Part shown: piece by piece, positions 16,406 to 25,436 of the stretch
How positions within the stretch are numbered: the stretch's first letter is position 1
Layout: each line of letters begins with the position of its first letter
NCBI GenBank assembly: GCA_964523395.1
Contig: CAZFXS010000005.1
Span: 124,001-188,000 of the forward strand
Reading direction: 5' to 3'
DNA length: 64,000 nucleotides
Source of the DNA: JANYJZ01 sp964523395
GTDB taxonomy: Bacteria; Bacteroidota; Ignavibacteria; UBA10030; SZUA-254
Made by a program: the position numbers and the translations under genes
Notes under the pieces: model-generated
Databases searched by the model: none
What the model saw: the letters and a program-made list of their open reading frames with translations, nothing else
What the model was told of the DNA's origin: nothing

Positions 16406-17545
16406 TTACGAGGCCGGCTGAAACCTCTCTACTTCCTCTACGATCGTGGAGACAATTTCTTCTTCCTTCACTCGTTTAACAACTTCGCCTTTCCGATAAA
16501 GAATTGCGACACCTTTTCCTGCAGCAATGCCAATATCTGCTTCACTTGCTTCGCCCGGACCATTAACAACACACCCGAGCACGGCAATCTTCACCGGTTT
16601 TTTTACGCCTTCGAGTTTTGCTTCGAGTTCGGCCATGATCTTAAACAGGTCGACTTCAAGTCTGCCGCATGTCGGGCACGCGATAAGCTCAACGTTTCGT
16701 GAAGCAAGGCTCAACGAACGAAGAATTTCTTTCCCTACTTCCACTTCCTTCACAGGATCGTCTGTCAGCGAGACGCGGATCGTATCACCGATACCTTCGG
16801 CAAGTAATGTCCCAATGCCGACCGCAGATTTTATGGTACCAATTTTAGTCGTGCCCGCTTCGGTAACGCCAAGATGAAGAGGAATGTCCGTACGTTGGGC
16901 GACGAGCCGGTATGCTTCAATCATTAATTTTACATCAGTAGATTTTACTGAAATGATGACATCATTGAAATTATGCTGATCGCATATTTCAACATGACGC
17001 ATCGCACTTTCGAACAGCGCTTCGGGTGTGGGATAACCATGTTTTTCGAGAATGTCTTCTTCGAGTGAACCGGAATTGACCCCGATACGAATCGGTATAT
17101 TCCGTTCTTTAGCGGCGGTGAGCACCTGTGTAATCCTGTCCAACGACCCGATGTTTCCCGGATTAATTCTGACCTTCGCGACATTCGCTTCAATGGCTTT
17201 CAGTGCGAAGATATGGTTGAAATGGATATCCGCGACAATCGGGACAGGGGATTGTTTGACAATTTCACCCATCGCATCTGCCGCTTCCTTGTCATTTACC
17301 GTAACACGTACAATATCGCACCCCGCATCTGCGGCCTGGCGGACCTGCGCGACTGTCGCGGCAATATCAGAGGTCTTTGTTTTGGTCATCGTCTGCACAG
17401 AAATCGGTGCACCGCTGCCAACCATGATGCCGCCGACACTCACCTGCCGCGTTTTCCTGCGGACTCCTACTTTATGCGTAGGGTGTTTCTGTGGCTGGAT
17501 GTTGAGATCGGAAAGGTTGTTGATTACCGGTATTGAAAGTTCCAT
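16406..17545 (-). CDS. ispG: 4-hydroxy-3-methylbut-2-enyl diphosphate synthase (GcpE)
   Basis: 379 residues, the short bacterial form. An N-terminal TIM barrel (VGGIMVGSGAPISVQTMTKT, VNDKEAADAM, ADIHFNHIFALKA, VRINPGNIG, IGVNSGSLE) is followed by the 4Fe-4S domain with cysteines at 290 and 293 (IACPTCGR), Cys325 and Glu332 (LGCVVNGPGE). It makes HMBDP from MEcPP, the penultimate step of the non-mevalonate isoprenoid pathway. It is the last gene of the run gapA - pgk - rhomboid - ispG and is followed by its own terminator. Confidence 0.97.
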   Translation of the reverse strand: MELSIPVINNLSDLNIQPQKHPTHKVGVRRKTRQVSVGGIMVGSGAPISVQTMTKTKTSDIAATVAQVRQAADAGCDIVRVTVNDKEAADAMGEIVKQSPVPIVADIHFNHIFALKAIEANVAKVRINPGNIGSLDRITQVLTAAKERNIPIRIGVNSGSLEEDILEKHGYPTPEALFESAMRHVEICDQHNFNDVIISVKSTDVKLMIEAYRLVAQRTDIPLHLGVTEAGTTKIGTIKSAVGIGTLLAEGIGDTIRVSLTDDPVKEVEVGKEILRSLSLASRNVELIACPTCGRLEVDLFKIMAELEAKLEGVKKPVKIAVLGCVVNGPGEASEADIGIAAGKGVAILYRKGEVVKRVKEEEIVSTIVEEVERFQPAS

Positions 17546-17645
17546 GAGAGATGGTAAATGGTTACATGTAATTTGTCAGTAAATGTTTTGAGTTTTGCGA
17601 TCGGAGCTTACTGCACACAAAACTCATATCTCAAAACCCAAACCT

Positions 17646-18557
17646 CTAATTGAGTTTCTTACTCGCTTCAAATAAAATTTTCTTTTCTTTTTCAGAAAGG
17701 CTTTGATATCCGTTCTGACTGATTTTATCTAATATTTCATCTATCTGTTGCTGACTGATGCGATCTTCACTGTTAGTATTCGAAACATCATAATACTTCG
17801 CGTCAGCGACATCGTTCTGCTGATAGGAAGAGGAATACGATGATACATGTTCGGTTGGTATGATCCGTTCCTTCGCCTTCTCAAACACTCCTTTAAACGG
17901 CATACGGCGCTGATCAATCATCAGATAGACAAACCCGACCGCCGCACCGCCGAGATGCGCAAAGTGAGCAACGCCGTCGCTTGTCCCGGTAACACCTGAA
18001 TACACTTCAAGGACAATGTAGAGCATGACAAAGTATCTTGCCCGAATCGGGAGGAGGAAATAGACAAAAATCGGACGGTCAGGGAACATCATGCCGAATG
18101 CAATCAGCACTCCGTAAATTGCGCCCGAAGCTCCGACGGTAGGCGCTGCCGGCGCGAAGAGCGGACCGATAAACAGATTCGACAACCCAGCGCCAACACC
18201 GCATGCGAGATAATAGATTAAAAACTTCTTCCATCCCCAGTAATTTTCCAGCTCCATCCCGAACATCCAGAGGGCGAACATATTAAACAGCAGATGCATC
18301 AGGCCGCCGTGCACAAACATGTAGGTAAATAACTGCCAGATCTGGAATCCGTCGTTTACCGGATACAGCGGAAGAATATCACCGAGAAATCCGAGAAGAG
18401 AAACTCCGCCGATCTTGAATAGTCCGAGAAAACCTGTCAGAATAAACATTCCGACATTACTGATCAGCAGATACTTTATAACAGGAGGAAAAAACTGAAA
18501 GCCGCCAAACAACGACGGGCGGTAATAATTGGAATCAGAGTAACGGTAGTACGACAT
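17646..18557 (-). CDS. Rhomboid intramembrane serine protease
   Basis: 303 residues. Six hydrophobic segments lie between residues 28 and 215. The catalytic serine is Ser144 in VGASGAIYG and the partner histidine is His201 in VAHFAHLGG; HLLFNMFALW near 88-97 is the usual loop-1/TM2 motif. It cleaves membrane proteins within the bilayer. After the membrane domain a cytoplasmic tail of about 85 residues, rich in Ser, Tyr and Asp and ending in a Lys/Glu helix, has no recognised domain. It lies 55 bp after pgk and 100 bp before ispG on the same strand. Substrate unknown. Confidence 0.9.
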   Translation of the reverse strand: MSYYRYSDSNYYRPSLFGGFQFFPPVIKYLLISNVGMFILTGFLGLFKIGGVSLLGFLGDILPLYPVNDGFQIWQLFTYMFVHGGLMHLLFNMFALWMFGMELENYWGWKKFLIYYLACGVGAGLSNLFIGPLFAPAAPTVGASGAIYGVLIAFGMMFPDRPIFVYFLLPIRARYFVMLYIVLEVYSGVTGTSDGVAHFAHLGGAAVGFVYLMIDQRRMPFKGVFEKAKERIIPTEHVSSYSSSYQQNDVADAKYYDVSNTNSEDRISQQQIDEILDKISQNGYQSLSEKEKKILFEASKKLN

Positions 18558-18612
18558 AGTATCCTAACAAATAAACTTCTGTATATTTGACGTCAGTAAA
18601 TTGAGCAAAGTT

Positions 18613-19818
18613 TCATTTTCCAGTCAACGCGGCAACACCCGGCAGGATTTTGCCTTCGAGAAATTCAAGTGAAGCACCCCCGCCTGTAGAGACGTGGGAA
18701 ACCGCGTGTTCCAGTCCGATTTTGGCTATTGCTGCTGCCGAGTCACCGCCGCCGATGATGGTTGTGGCGCCATGGCGGGTACGCTCTGCAAGTAATTCTG
18801 CAATTGCGGTGGTTCCGTGGGCAAAATTATCCATTTCAAACACACCCATCGGGCCATTCCAGACGATGGTTTTCGCATGCTTCAACTCTTCTTTAAATAA
18901 TCTAACAGATTCAGGCCCAATATCAAGCCCTGTCCACCCCGCCGGTATCTGTTTTATGGAAACGACGGAACGATTTGCCCCATTTTCGAACTTGTCCGCA
19001 ACCACAGTATCAACGGGAAGCAGGAGTTTCACATTACGTTCGGCGGCAAACCGGAGAATATTCCTGGCCATTTCGAGTTTATCCGCTTCGAGGAGAGAGT
19101 TGCCGATTTCGAGTCCCTGCGCTTTATAAAACGTAAACATCATTCCACCGCCGACAACAAGAATATCGACTTTGTTCAGAAGATTCTGGATGACATCGAT
19201 TTTGCCTGATATCTTTGCACCGCCGATGATTGCCGCATACGGGCGGGCGGGATCACCGACAGCTTTTCCGAGGAAATTAATTTCTTTCTCCATGAGGTAT
19301 CCTGCAACAGAGGGCTTGATAAAGTGCGTGATACCTTCCGTCGATGCGTGTGCCCGGTGCGCACTGCCGAATGCATCATTGACATACACATCGCCAAGCG
19401 ACGCAAGTTCTTTCGCGAATGCAGGATCGTTTTCCTCCTCCTGATTATGATACCGGAGGTTCTCGAGGAGAAGGCATTCTCCTTTTTTCAACGACTTTAC
19501 CCGCGATTGTACTTCGGCACCGACACAATCATTCACAAACGCAACCGGTTGTCCGAGTAATTCGGCAAGTTTTGTTGCTACGGGATTCAACGAATATTCA
19601 GGGACACGCTTGCCTTTCGGGCGCCCGAAGTGACTCATCAGAATCGGGATACCGCCTTCCTTCAATATTTTTTTTATGGTAGGGAGTGACTCCACTATCC
19701 GTTTGTCATCAGTAATTTTTCCGTTTTCCATCGGAACGTTAAAGTCAACACGCACGAGAGCGCGTTTATTACTCAGGGCGATATCATCTATGGTGAGTTT
19801 ATTCATATGCGTATGCAA
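18613..19818 (-). CDS. pgk: Phosphoglycerate kinase
   Basis: 401 residues. Motifs: RVDFNVPMENGKITDD near residues 22-37 (3-phosphoglycerate loop), MSHFGRPKG near 61-69, NDAFGSAHRAHAST near 147-160, GGAKISGKIDVI near 197-208 and the nucleotide loop GGGDSAAAI near 354-362. The enzyme makes ATP from 1,3-bisphosphoglycerate. It is 79 bp downstream of gapA, separated by a terminator hairpin, so pgk may be read from its own promoter or by read-through. Confidence 0.97.
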   Translation of the reverse strand: MHTHMNKLTIDDIALSNKRALVRVDFNVPMENGKITDDKRIVESLPTIKKILKEGGIPILMSHFGRPKGKRVPEYSLNPVATKLAELLGQPVAFVNDCVGAEVQSRVKSLKKGECLLLENLRYHNQEEENDPAFAKELASLGDVYVNDAFGSAHRAHASTEGITHFIKPSVAGYLMEKEINFLGKAVGDPARPYAAIIGGAKISGKIDVIQNLLNKVDILVVGGGMMFTFYKAQGLEIGNSLLEADKLEMARNILRFAAERNVKLLLPVDTVVADKFENGANRSVVSIKQIPAGWTGLDIGPESVRLFKEELKHAKTIVWNGPMGVFEMDNFAHGTTAIAELLAERTRHGATTIIGGGDSAAAIAKIGLEHAVSHVSTGGGASLEFLEGKILPGVAALTGK

Positions 19819-19842
19819 GGTTATTGTTCTTCAGTGGGAAAT

Positions 19843-19875
19843 AAAAAAGGCTAACGACAGAACTCGCCGTTAGCC
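19843..19875 (-). terminator. Rho-independent terminator after gapA
   Basis: Minus strand: GGCTAACG, an 11-nt loop, CGTTAGCC, then TTTTTTAT. An 8-bp perfect stem plus U-run, 23 bp past the gapA stop and 25 bp before the pgk start. It probably attenuates read-through from gapA into pgk. Confidence 0.85.
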
Positions 19876-19897
19876 GGAAAACATATAACGACGAGGA

Positions 19898-20908
19898 TTA
19901 CTTCAGCATCGAAATAATTTTCTTTGTCAGGTCGATAACGCGCGAGGAATATCCCCATTCATTATCATACCACGCGCCAACTTTAATCATCGTGTCAATC
20001 GCATAGGTCAATCCTGAATCGAAAATCGCCGAATGAGGATTACCTCTGAAATCACCCGACACCAGCGGTAAATCCGTGTACTCAAGAACATGCTTCAGTT
20101 CTCCGCTTGCGGCTTCCTTGAACGCGGCGTTGACAGCTTCTTTTGTCGCCGGTTTTTCGGATTCGATAACGAGATCCACAAGTGAAACGTTCGGCGTGGG
20201 AACCCTGACTGCAACGCCATCCATCTTGCCTTTGAGTTCAGGTATAACCAAACCGATTGCTTTCGCAGCACCTGTTGATGTCGGGATCATGTTCAATGCC
20301 GCAGCGCGCGCGCGCCGCAAATCGGAGTGGGGTAAATCCAGCAGTTTCTGGTCATTCGTGTAGGAATGAACCGTTGTCATCAATCCTTTTTTTATACCGA
20401 AATGTTTCAACAGGACTTTCGCAACGGGAGCGAGGCAGTTTGTGGTGCAGGATGCGTTTGAAATAACATGATGCTTCGACGGATCGTAGATGTTGTCGTT
20501 GACGCCAATCGCAATGGTGACATCGGGAGTCTTCGCCGGCGCGCTGATGATGACTTTTTTCGCGCCGTTGGTAATATGCTGTTTTGCCGCATCGCCATCG
20601 GTGAAGTGTTTCAAACCGGTTGATTCAATAACAAGGTCAACTCCGAGCTCTTTCCACGGAAGTTTTGTATGATCCTTTTCGGAAAGAACCTTCAGCGGCT
20701 TTCCGTTCACATAAATCGTTGTGTCTTTTACTTCAACAGTGCCGTCAAAATTTCCGATAACCGAATCATATTTCAACAGATGCCCTAATGTTTTCGCATC
20801 GGTTATATCGTTCACGGCAACAAATTCAAATTCTTTTGAACCTACCCCGGCCCGGAATACGTTACGTCCGATTCTGCCAAATCCGTTAATGCCTACTTTA
20901 ACTGCCAT
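19898..20908 (-). CDS. gapA: Glyceraldehyde-3-phosphate dehydrogenase, type I
   Basis: 336 residues from the ATG at 20908. The frame is open 42 codons further but that extension is not GAPDH-like, while MAVKVGINGFGRIGRNVFRA is the classical start and has GGAG upstream. NAD-binding residues 7-15 and 33-35 (NDI), the catalytic cysteine at 154 in SNASCTTNCLAP and the C-terminal WYDNEWGYSSRV are present. It works in glycolysis or gluconeogenesis with the adjacent pgk. A terminator hairpin follows. Confidence 0.97.
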   Translation of the reverse strand: MAVKVGINGFGRIGRNVFRAGVGSKEFEFVAVNDITDAKTLGHLLKYDSVIGNFDGTVEVKDTTIYVNGKPLKVLSEKDHTKLPWKELGVDLVIESTGLKHFTDGDAAKQHITNGAKKVIISAPAKTPDVTIAIGVNDNIYDPSKHHVISNASCTTNCLAPVAKVLLKHFGIKKGLMTTVHSYTNDQKLLDLPHSDLRRARAAALNMIPTSTGAAKAIGLVIPELKGKMDGVAVRVPTPNVSLVDLVIESEKPATKEAVNAAFKEAASGELKHVLEYTDLPLVSGDFRGNPHSAIFDSGLTYAIDTMIKVGAWYDNEWGYSSRVIDLTKKIISMLK

Positions 20909-20999
20909 ATTTTCTCCAAAAATCTGAAAAATTAAAGAAAGAATTGTATCGCGGTAAAATTTACGCGGTGCAATGTACCAAGAATACGAGAAAAAAACA

Positions 21000-21118
21000 A
21001 GATGAGATGATGAGTATATGAGATGGTAAGACAATGGGATGAGGAGATGGAAAAAATTTGCTCATTTATTCATGGGGCCATTGAATCAATGTTCAAATGA
21101 AGAAATGATTCAACGAAA
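21000..21118. repeat. Word-like intergenic repeats (GAGATG and AATCAATG families)
   Basis: 21000-21050 is built from GATGAG/GAGATGG words (GATGAGATGATGAGTATATG), and 21061-21115 from TTCATTTG/AATCAATG words. They separate comF from gapA. No ORF or stable hairpin. Confidence 0.6.
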
Positions 21119-21132
21119 AATCCTGCAGAAGC

Positions 21133-21852
21133 TTACTGAGCCAATGCTACCGATGCGGCATATACGTTTACCGCTCCGTTCTCCTTCAGCACCTTTGCGC
21201 AGGCATTGATTGTCGAGCCGGTGGTGATAACATCATCAACAATAACAAACGTTTTGCCTTTGATTTCATTTATAAATTTTGGGTTGACGATAAACGCATC
21301 GTTGACATTTTCTTTACGCTGAGACAAATCGAGTTTTGTTTGTGTTTGAGTGTATTTCTTTCTGATAATTAACGAAGGATGAGATACTATCCCGGTGGCG
21401 CCGGAAATTCCCACACAAATCAATTCGGTCTGATTGTAACCGCGTTCTCTCTTTTTTACTTTATGCAATGGAACCGGAATAACATAATCAACCTTTGAGA
21501 AAACAGAATCATCAGCTATGAGCTTCCCTATTTCCTGTCCAAACCGAACTCCAACCGACTTTATTCCCTGATACTTGAGAAGATGAATAGCATCCTGAAA
21601 TTTTCCCTCCTTCTCGAAGAGAACCCATGAAAGCAATCCATCGACAACACCTTCCGTTGTAAACTTTTCTCTGATTTCAATCCACGTTGGGTGAGCAGAA
21701 TCAATTTGAGAAAAACTATTCCAGCAGACTGAACAGACAACGTTTTCGCCTTCGGGCAACATTTCATCACACACGAAACAAGCGGGGGAATAAACAAAGT
21801 CGAGGAGTGGTTTGATAAAGGTATGACTAAAACGGGACAACATATCTATCAT
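21133..21852 (-). CDS. comF: ComF family phosphoribosyltransferase-like protein
   Basis: 239 residues. A zinc-ribbon-like N-terminus with CFVCDEMLPEGENVVCSVCW near residues 24-43 carries two CxxC pairs. The C-terminal half is a type I phosphoribosyltransferase with the PRPP loop FVIVDDVITTGST near 206-218 and VPLHKVKKRERGYNQTELI near 125-143. ComF proteins support DNA uptake in competent bacteria, but in many genomes they stand alone, and here no other com gene is near. It follows uvrB on the same strand, 117 bp away across a repeat. Confidence 0.88.
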   Translation of the reverse strand: MIDMLSRFSHTFIKPLLDFVYSPACFVCDEMLPEGENVVCSVCWNSFSQIDSAHPTWIEIREKFTTEGVVDGLLSWVLFEKEGKFQDAIHLLKYQGIKSVGVRFGQEIGKLIADDSVFSKVDYVIPVPLHKVKKRERGYNQTELICVGISGATGIVSHPSLIIRKKYTQTQTKLDLSQRKENVNDAFIVNPKFINEIKGKTFVIVDDVITTGSTINACAKVLKENGAVNVYAASVALAQ

Positions 21853-21854
21853 TG

Positions 21855-21950
21855 ATTCATTTAATCATCGGTTCATTGTATCATTCAAAATGAATAAATG
21901 ACTCAATGAAACAATGAATCAATGAATCAATGAATCAATTATATCCCTCC
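21855..21950. repeat. Word-like intergenic repeat (AATGAATCAATG family)
   Basis: Includes three tandem heptamers AATCAATG near 21913-21940 plus diverged copies in both orientations. It fills the gap between uvrB and comF. Similar DNA is at 8546-8660 and 23990-24020. Confidence 0.7.
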
Positions 21951-21969
21951 TCCCTTTTTGTAAAAAAAA

Positions 21970-23985
21970 CTAACCTACCATTTTCTCCAGCCGATCGATT
22001 TCGTCACGCAGTTCGGCGGCGCGTTCGAACTCCAGATCTTTCGCGGCGTTCCGCATTTCGGTTTTCAGTTCCTCGACAAGATCCTTCCGTTGGTCCACAG
22101 TCAGATACCGCATGACTTGCTCAGCAACCTTCGGCGCTTCCTGCCTGTCACGCCTTGCATCGCGCGAGGCCTTGACATCAGCAAACGCCGTGCTGGCAAG
22201 CACCTCATCCACACTTTTGTAAATCGTCTTAGGTGTAATGTTGTGTACGCGGTTGTATTCAATCTGCCTCTCACGGCGGCGGAGATTTTCATCCATCATC
22301 CGCTTCATCGAGCCTGTGACAGTATCAGCATAGAGAATGACTTTACCATTCACATTACGCGCGGTTCTCCCTGCCGTTTGTATCAGTGATCTGTCAGAAC
22401 GCAGGAAACCCTCTTTATCCGCGTCAAGAATCGCAACCAGTGAAACTTCCGGCAAATCCAATCCTTCACGCAACAGATTCACGCCGACCAGCACATCAAA
22501 ATCCCCGAGCCGGAGATCGCGCAGAATTTCCACGCGTTCCAGCGCATCAATTTCCGAATGGACATAGCGAATTCTGATATTGATGTCGCTCAGGTACTTG
22601 GTCAGATCCTCCGCCATCCTTTTCGTCAATGTCGTCACCAGCACACGCTCTTTTTTGTTTGCGCGTTCACGGATCTCGGCGATCAGGTCATCGATTTGAT
22701 GAAGCACGGGACGGATTTCAACAACAGGATCAATTAAACCGGTCGGACGAATGATTTGTTCAACGACAACTCCGCCGGATTTATTTAGTTCGTATGGCCC
22801 GGGAGTAGCGCTGACAAAAATAATCTGTGGAACGCCTGCCTCCCATTCTTCAAACGTCAGCGGACGGTTATCCAGCGCCGAGGGAAGACGGAAACCATGC
22901 TCAACCAGCGTCGTTTTCCGCGAGCGGTCACCATGCCACATACCGCCAATCTGAGGGACAGTAACATGAGACTCATCGATTACCAGTAGAAAGTCTTTTG
23001 GGAAATAATCAAAGAGACAGAATGGACGGGAACCCGGTTCACGCCCTGCGATATGGCGCGAGTAATTTTCAATCCCCGAGCAGTAGCCCACTTCACTCAT
23101 CATTTCAAGATCATAGCGTGTCCGCTGTTCGAGCCGTTGAGCTTCAAGAAGTTTCCCGACCTGACGGAAATATTCAAGTCGTTCTTCAAGTTCAGCTTCG
23201 ATGGATTTCATTGCGCGTTCAAGTGTCGGCGCGGATGTCACAAAATGTTTTGCGGGATAAATCACTTCCGAATCAGTTTCGCCAAGGACATCTCCTGTAA
23301 GATGATGGATATAGGAGATTTTTTCTATTTCATCACCGAACAGCTGAATACGGAGGGCACGTTCCAGTTCGTACGCGGGAATAATTTCTATAATATCTCC
23401 CCGAACGCGGAATGTGCCGCGCTGAAACTCGAAATCATTCCGCACATAAAGGATATCCAGCAACTTTCGCAGGAGAACGTTCCGCTCAATCCGTTGCCCT
23501 TTTTTGACAATGACCATTTGCTTAATCCATTCATCCGGCGCGCCTATACCATAGATACAACTTACGGAGGCAACGACAATGACATTGCTGTCCCCGCTCA
23601 GCAGTGCACTTGTTGCACGCAAACGGAGCCGGTCAATTTCATCGTTTACCGATGAGTCTTTGGCAATATATGTATCCGTAACGGGGATATATGCTTCGGG
23701 CTGATAATAATCGTAGTACGAAATAAAAAACTCCACACGGTTCTTCGGGAAAAATTGCCTGAATTCACCGAACAATTGCGCCGCAAGAGTTTTGTTGTGC
23801 GACATGATGAGCACAGGCTTATTAAAATTGGCGATAACATTCGAAATCGTAAATGTTTTGCCGCTGCCTGTAACCCCCAGAAGCGTCTGGTACTTATCTC
23901 CGCGCGCCACGCCTTCCGTCAGCTCTTTAATTGCCTGCGGCTGGTCGCCGGATGGTTTAAAATCGGATGTTAGTATAAAAGGCAT
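21970..23985 (-). CDS. uvrB: Excinuclease ABC subunit B
   Basis: 671 residues. Helicase motifs: Walker A LLGVTGSGKTFT near residues 36-47, the beta-hairpin region FISYYDYYQPEAYIP near 88-102, DESHVTVPQ near 338-346, FVSATPG near 383-389, and helicase C motifs ending QTAGRTARN. The C-terminal 35 residues form the UVR domain (EMRNAAKDLEFERAAELRDE) that binds UvrC. It loads at lesions delivered by UvrA in nucleotide excision repair. Neither uvrA nor uvrC is nearby. Confidence 0.97.
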   Translation of the reverse strand: MPFILTSDFKPSGDQPQAIKELTEGVARGDKYQTLLGVTGSGKTFTISNVIANFNKPVLIMSHNKTLAAQLFGEFRQFFPKNRVEFFISYYDYYQPEAYIPVTDTYIAKDSSVNDEIDRLRLRATSALLSGDSNVIVVASVSCIYGIGAPDEWIKQMVIVKKGQRIERNVLLRKLLDILYVRNDFEFQRGTFRVRGDIIEIIPAYELERALRIQLFGDEIEKISYIHHLTGDVLGETDSEVIYPAKHFVTSAPTLERAMKSIEAELEERLEYFRQVGKLLEAQRLEQRTRYDLEMMSEVGYCSGIENYSRHIAGREPGSRPFCLFDYFPKDFLLVIDESHVTVPQIGGMWHGDRSRKTTLVEHGFRLPSALDNRPLTFEEWEAGVPQIIFVSATPGPYELNKSGGVVVEQIIRPTGLIDPVVEIRPVLHQIDDLIAEIRERANKKERVLVTTLTKRMAEDLTKYLSDINIRIRYVHSEIDALERVEILRDLRLGDFDVLVGVNLLREGLDLPEVSLVAILDADKEGFLRSDRSLIQTAGRTARNVNGKVILYADTVTGSMKRMMDENLRRRERQIEYNRVHNITPKTIYKSVDEVLASTAFADVKASRDARRDRQEAPKVAEQVMRYLTVDQRKDLVEELKTEMRNAAKDLEFERAAELRDEIDRLEKMVG

Positions 23986-24138
23986 TGAAGGATTGACTCA
24001 TCGGTTCATTGAATGATTGGAAATTTATAGAAAAGCAGAGGGATTTGCAAAAAACCTCCCAACATTTAAAGACCAAACCGAATTCTAAAAATCCGAAATC
24101 CGCAATTGTAAATTGGCATTTGTAAATCGTAAATAACC

Positions 24139-25362
24139 TTACTCGTATCGAAGCGCTTCGATCGGATTCAGTGATGCTGCTTTACGCGCGGGATAATATC
24201 CAAACGCTACACCGACCGCCATTGAGAAAAAGACTGCAAGGAAAATTGAGTTGGTGGAAATAAACGTCGGCCAACCGGCGAACATGGAAATAAGCCGTGA
24301 TCCACCGACTCCAAGAATAATACCGACAAGCCCACCCAATAAACTTAACACAATTGCTTCCATAAGGAACTGGGAAAGAATATCACGGCGCCTTGCGCCT
24401 ATTGACATCCTGATACCGATTTCCCTTGTCCGCTCCGTAACAGAGACAAGCATAATATTCATAATTCCGATACCGCCGACGATAAGTGAAACCGAGGCAA
24501 TGCTGCCAAGCAACGTTGTCATAATTTTAGAAGTAGAAGACGCTGTTTCGGCGATGTCCGTCTGGCTTCGAATCGTGAAGTCATTGTCTTCCATCATTCC
24601 AAGTTTATGACGGAGGCGGAGTAAATCGGTGATTTGTTGCTGTGCAACGGGGATTTGAGCTTTGCTTACTGCAGACGTTAAAAATCCCCAGCCGCGGGTG
24701 TTTTGTCCCATCATTCGTTTCTGAATTGTTGTATACGGAACAATCACAATGTCATCCTGGTCCTGCCCCATCATATTCTGTCCTTTGGATTTCAGTGTTC
24801 CGACAACTTTGAAAGGAATATTTTTTATGCGGACTGTTTGACCTACCGGGTCCTGGTTTTCAAAAAGATTTTGCACCACAGTTTTTCCGAGAAGACAAAC
24901 CTTAGTTGCGGCGCGGACATCCTGGTCGGTGAAAAAATCACCCATCTCTATCCGCCAGTCGCGGATAGCAAAATAATCGGGTGACCCACCCTGTACAGAA
25001 GTGCCCCAGTTTAGATTTCCATACACCAATTGTCCGCCGGTTCTCAGCAGCGGGCTGACGTATGCGACTGCCGGGCACTGCTCTTTTATTGCTTCGCCAT
25101 CTTCTTCAGTGAGTGTTGTAGCGGAACCTGCGCCTGTCATAACACCGCCGCGCGTTGTCGTGCCCGGAAAAATCATCAAAACGTTTGTTCCAAGACTGCT
25201 GATCTGCGCATCAACAGACGCCTGTGCGCCCTGTCCTATTGCCACCATCGCGATAACCGCACCGACACCGATAATAATGCCGAGCATCGTCAGCAGCGAG
25301 CGCATCTTATTCCGGATAAGAGCATCGAAGGAAATACGGAGGATTTCTATGAAGCGCATCAT
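24139..25362 (-). CDS. MacB-like ABC transporter permease (FtsX fold), no ATPase domain
   Basis: 407 residues. Topology fits a MacB_PCD/FtsX permease: TM1 near residues 20-45 (LTMLGIIIGVGAVIAMVAIG), a periplasmic domain of about 230 residues, then three TM helices after residue 280, with VTERTREIGIRMSIGARRRD at the cytosolic loop, a conserved FtsX-type motif. It would act in a tripartite efflux or mechanotransmission system with the MacA-like adaptor encoded 74 bp upstream. The ABC ATPase that normally completes the trio is absent from this locus, both upstream and downstream, so it must be supplied from elsewhere. Confidence 0.9.
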   Translation of the reverse strand: MMRFIEILRISFDALIRNKMRSLLTMLGIIIGVGAVIAMVAIGQGAQASVDAQISSLGTNVLMIFPGTTTRGGVMTGAGSATTLTEEDGEAIKEQCPAVAYVSPLLRTGGQLVYGNLNWGTSVQGGSPDYFAIRDWRIEMGDFFTDQDVRAATKVCLLGKTVVQNLFENQDPVGQTVRIKNIPFKVVGTLKSKGQNMMGQDQDDIVIVPYTTIQKRMMGQNTRGWGFLTSAVSKAQIPVAQQQITDLLRLRHKLGMMEDNDFTIRSQTDIAETASSTSKIMTTLLGSIASVSLIVGGIGIMNIMLVSVTERTREIGIRMSIGARRRDILSQFLMEAIVLSLLGGLVGIILGVGGSRLISMFAGWPTFISTNSIFLAVFFSMAVGVAFGYYPARKAASLNPIEALRYE

Positions 25363-25436
25363 GGCATTTTCAATTTACGATTTTCGATTTGCAATTATTG
25401 ACTGAGCCTGTATAACGAATAACTTTTAACAGCCGT

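Noticed and set aside
20909..21034. 42-residue N-terminal extension of GAPDH
   Set aside because: Not GAPDH-like, rich in codons of the gap DNA; the ATG at 20908 has GGAG and starts the conserved sequence.
23053..23655. 200-codon plus-strand ORF inside uvrB
   Set aside because: Lies fully within uvrB on the other strand and shows no family features.
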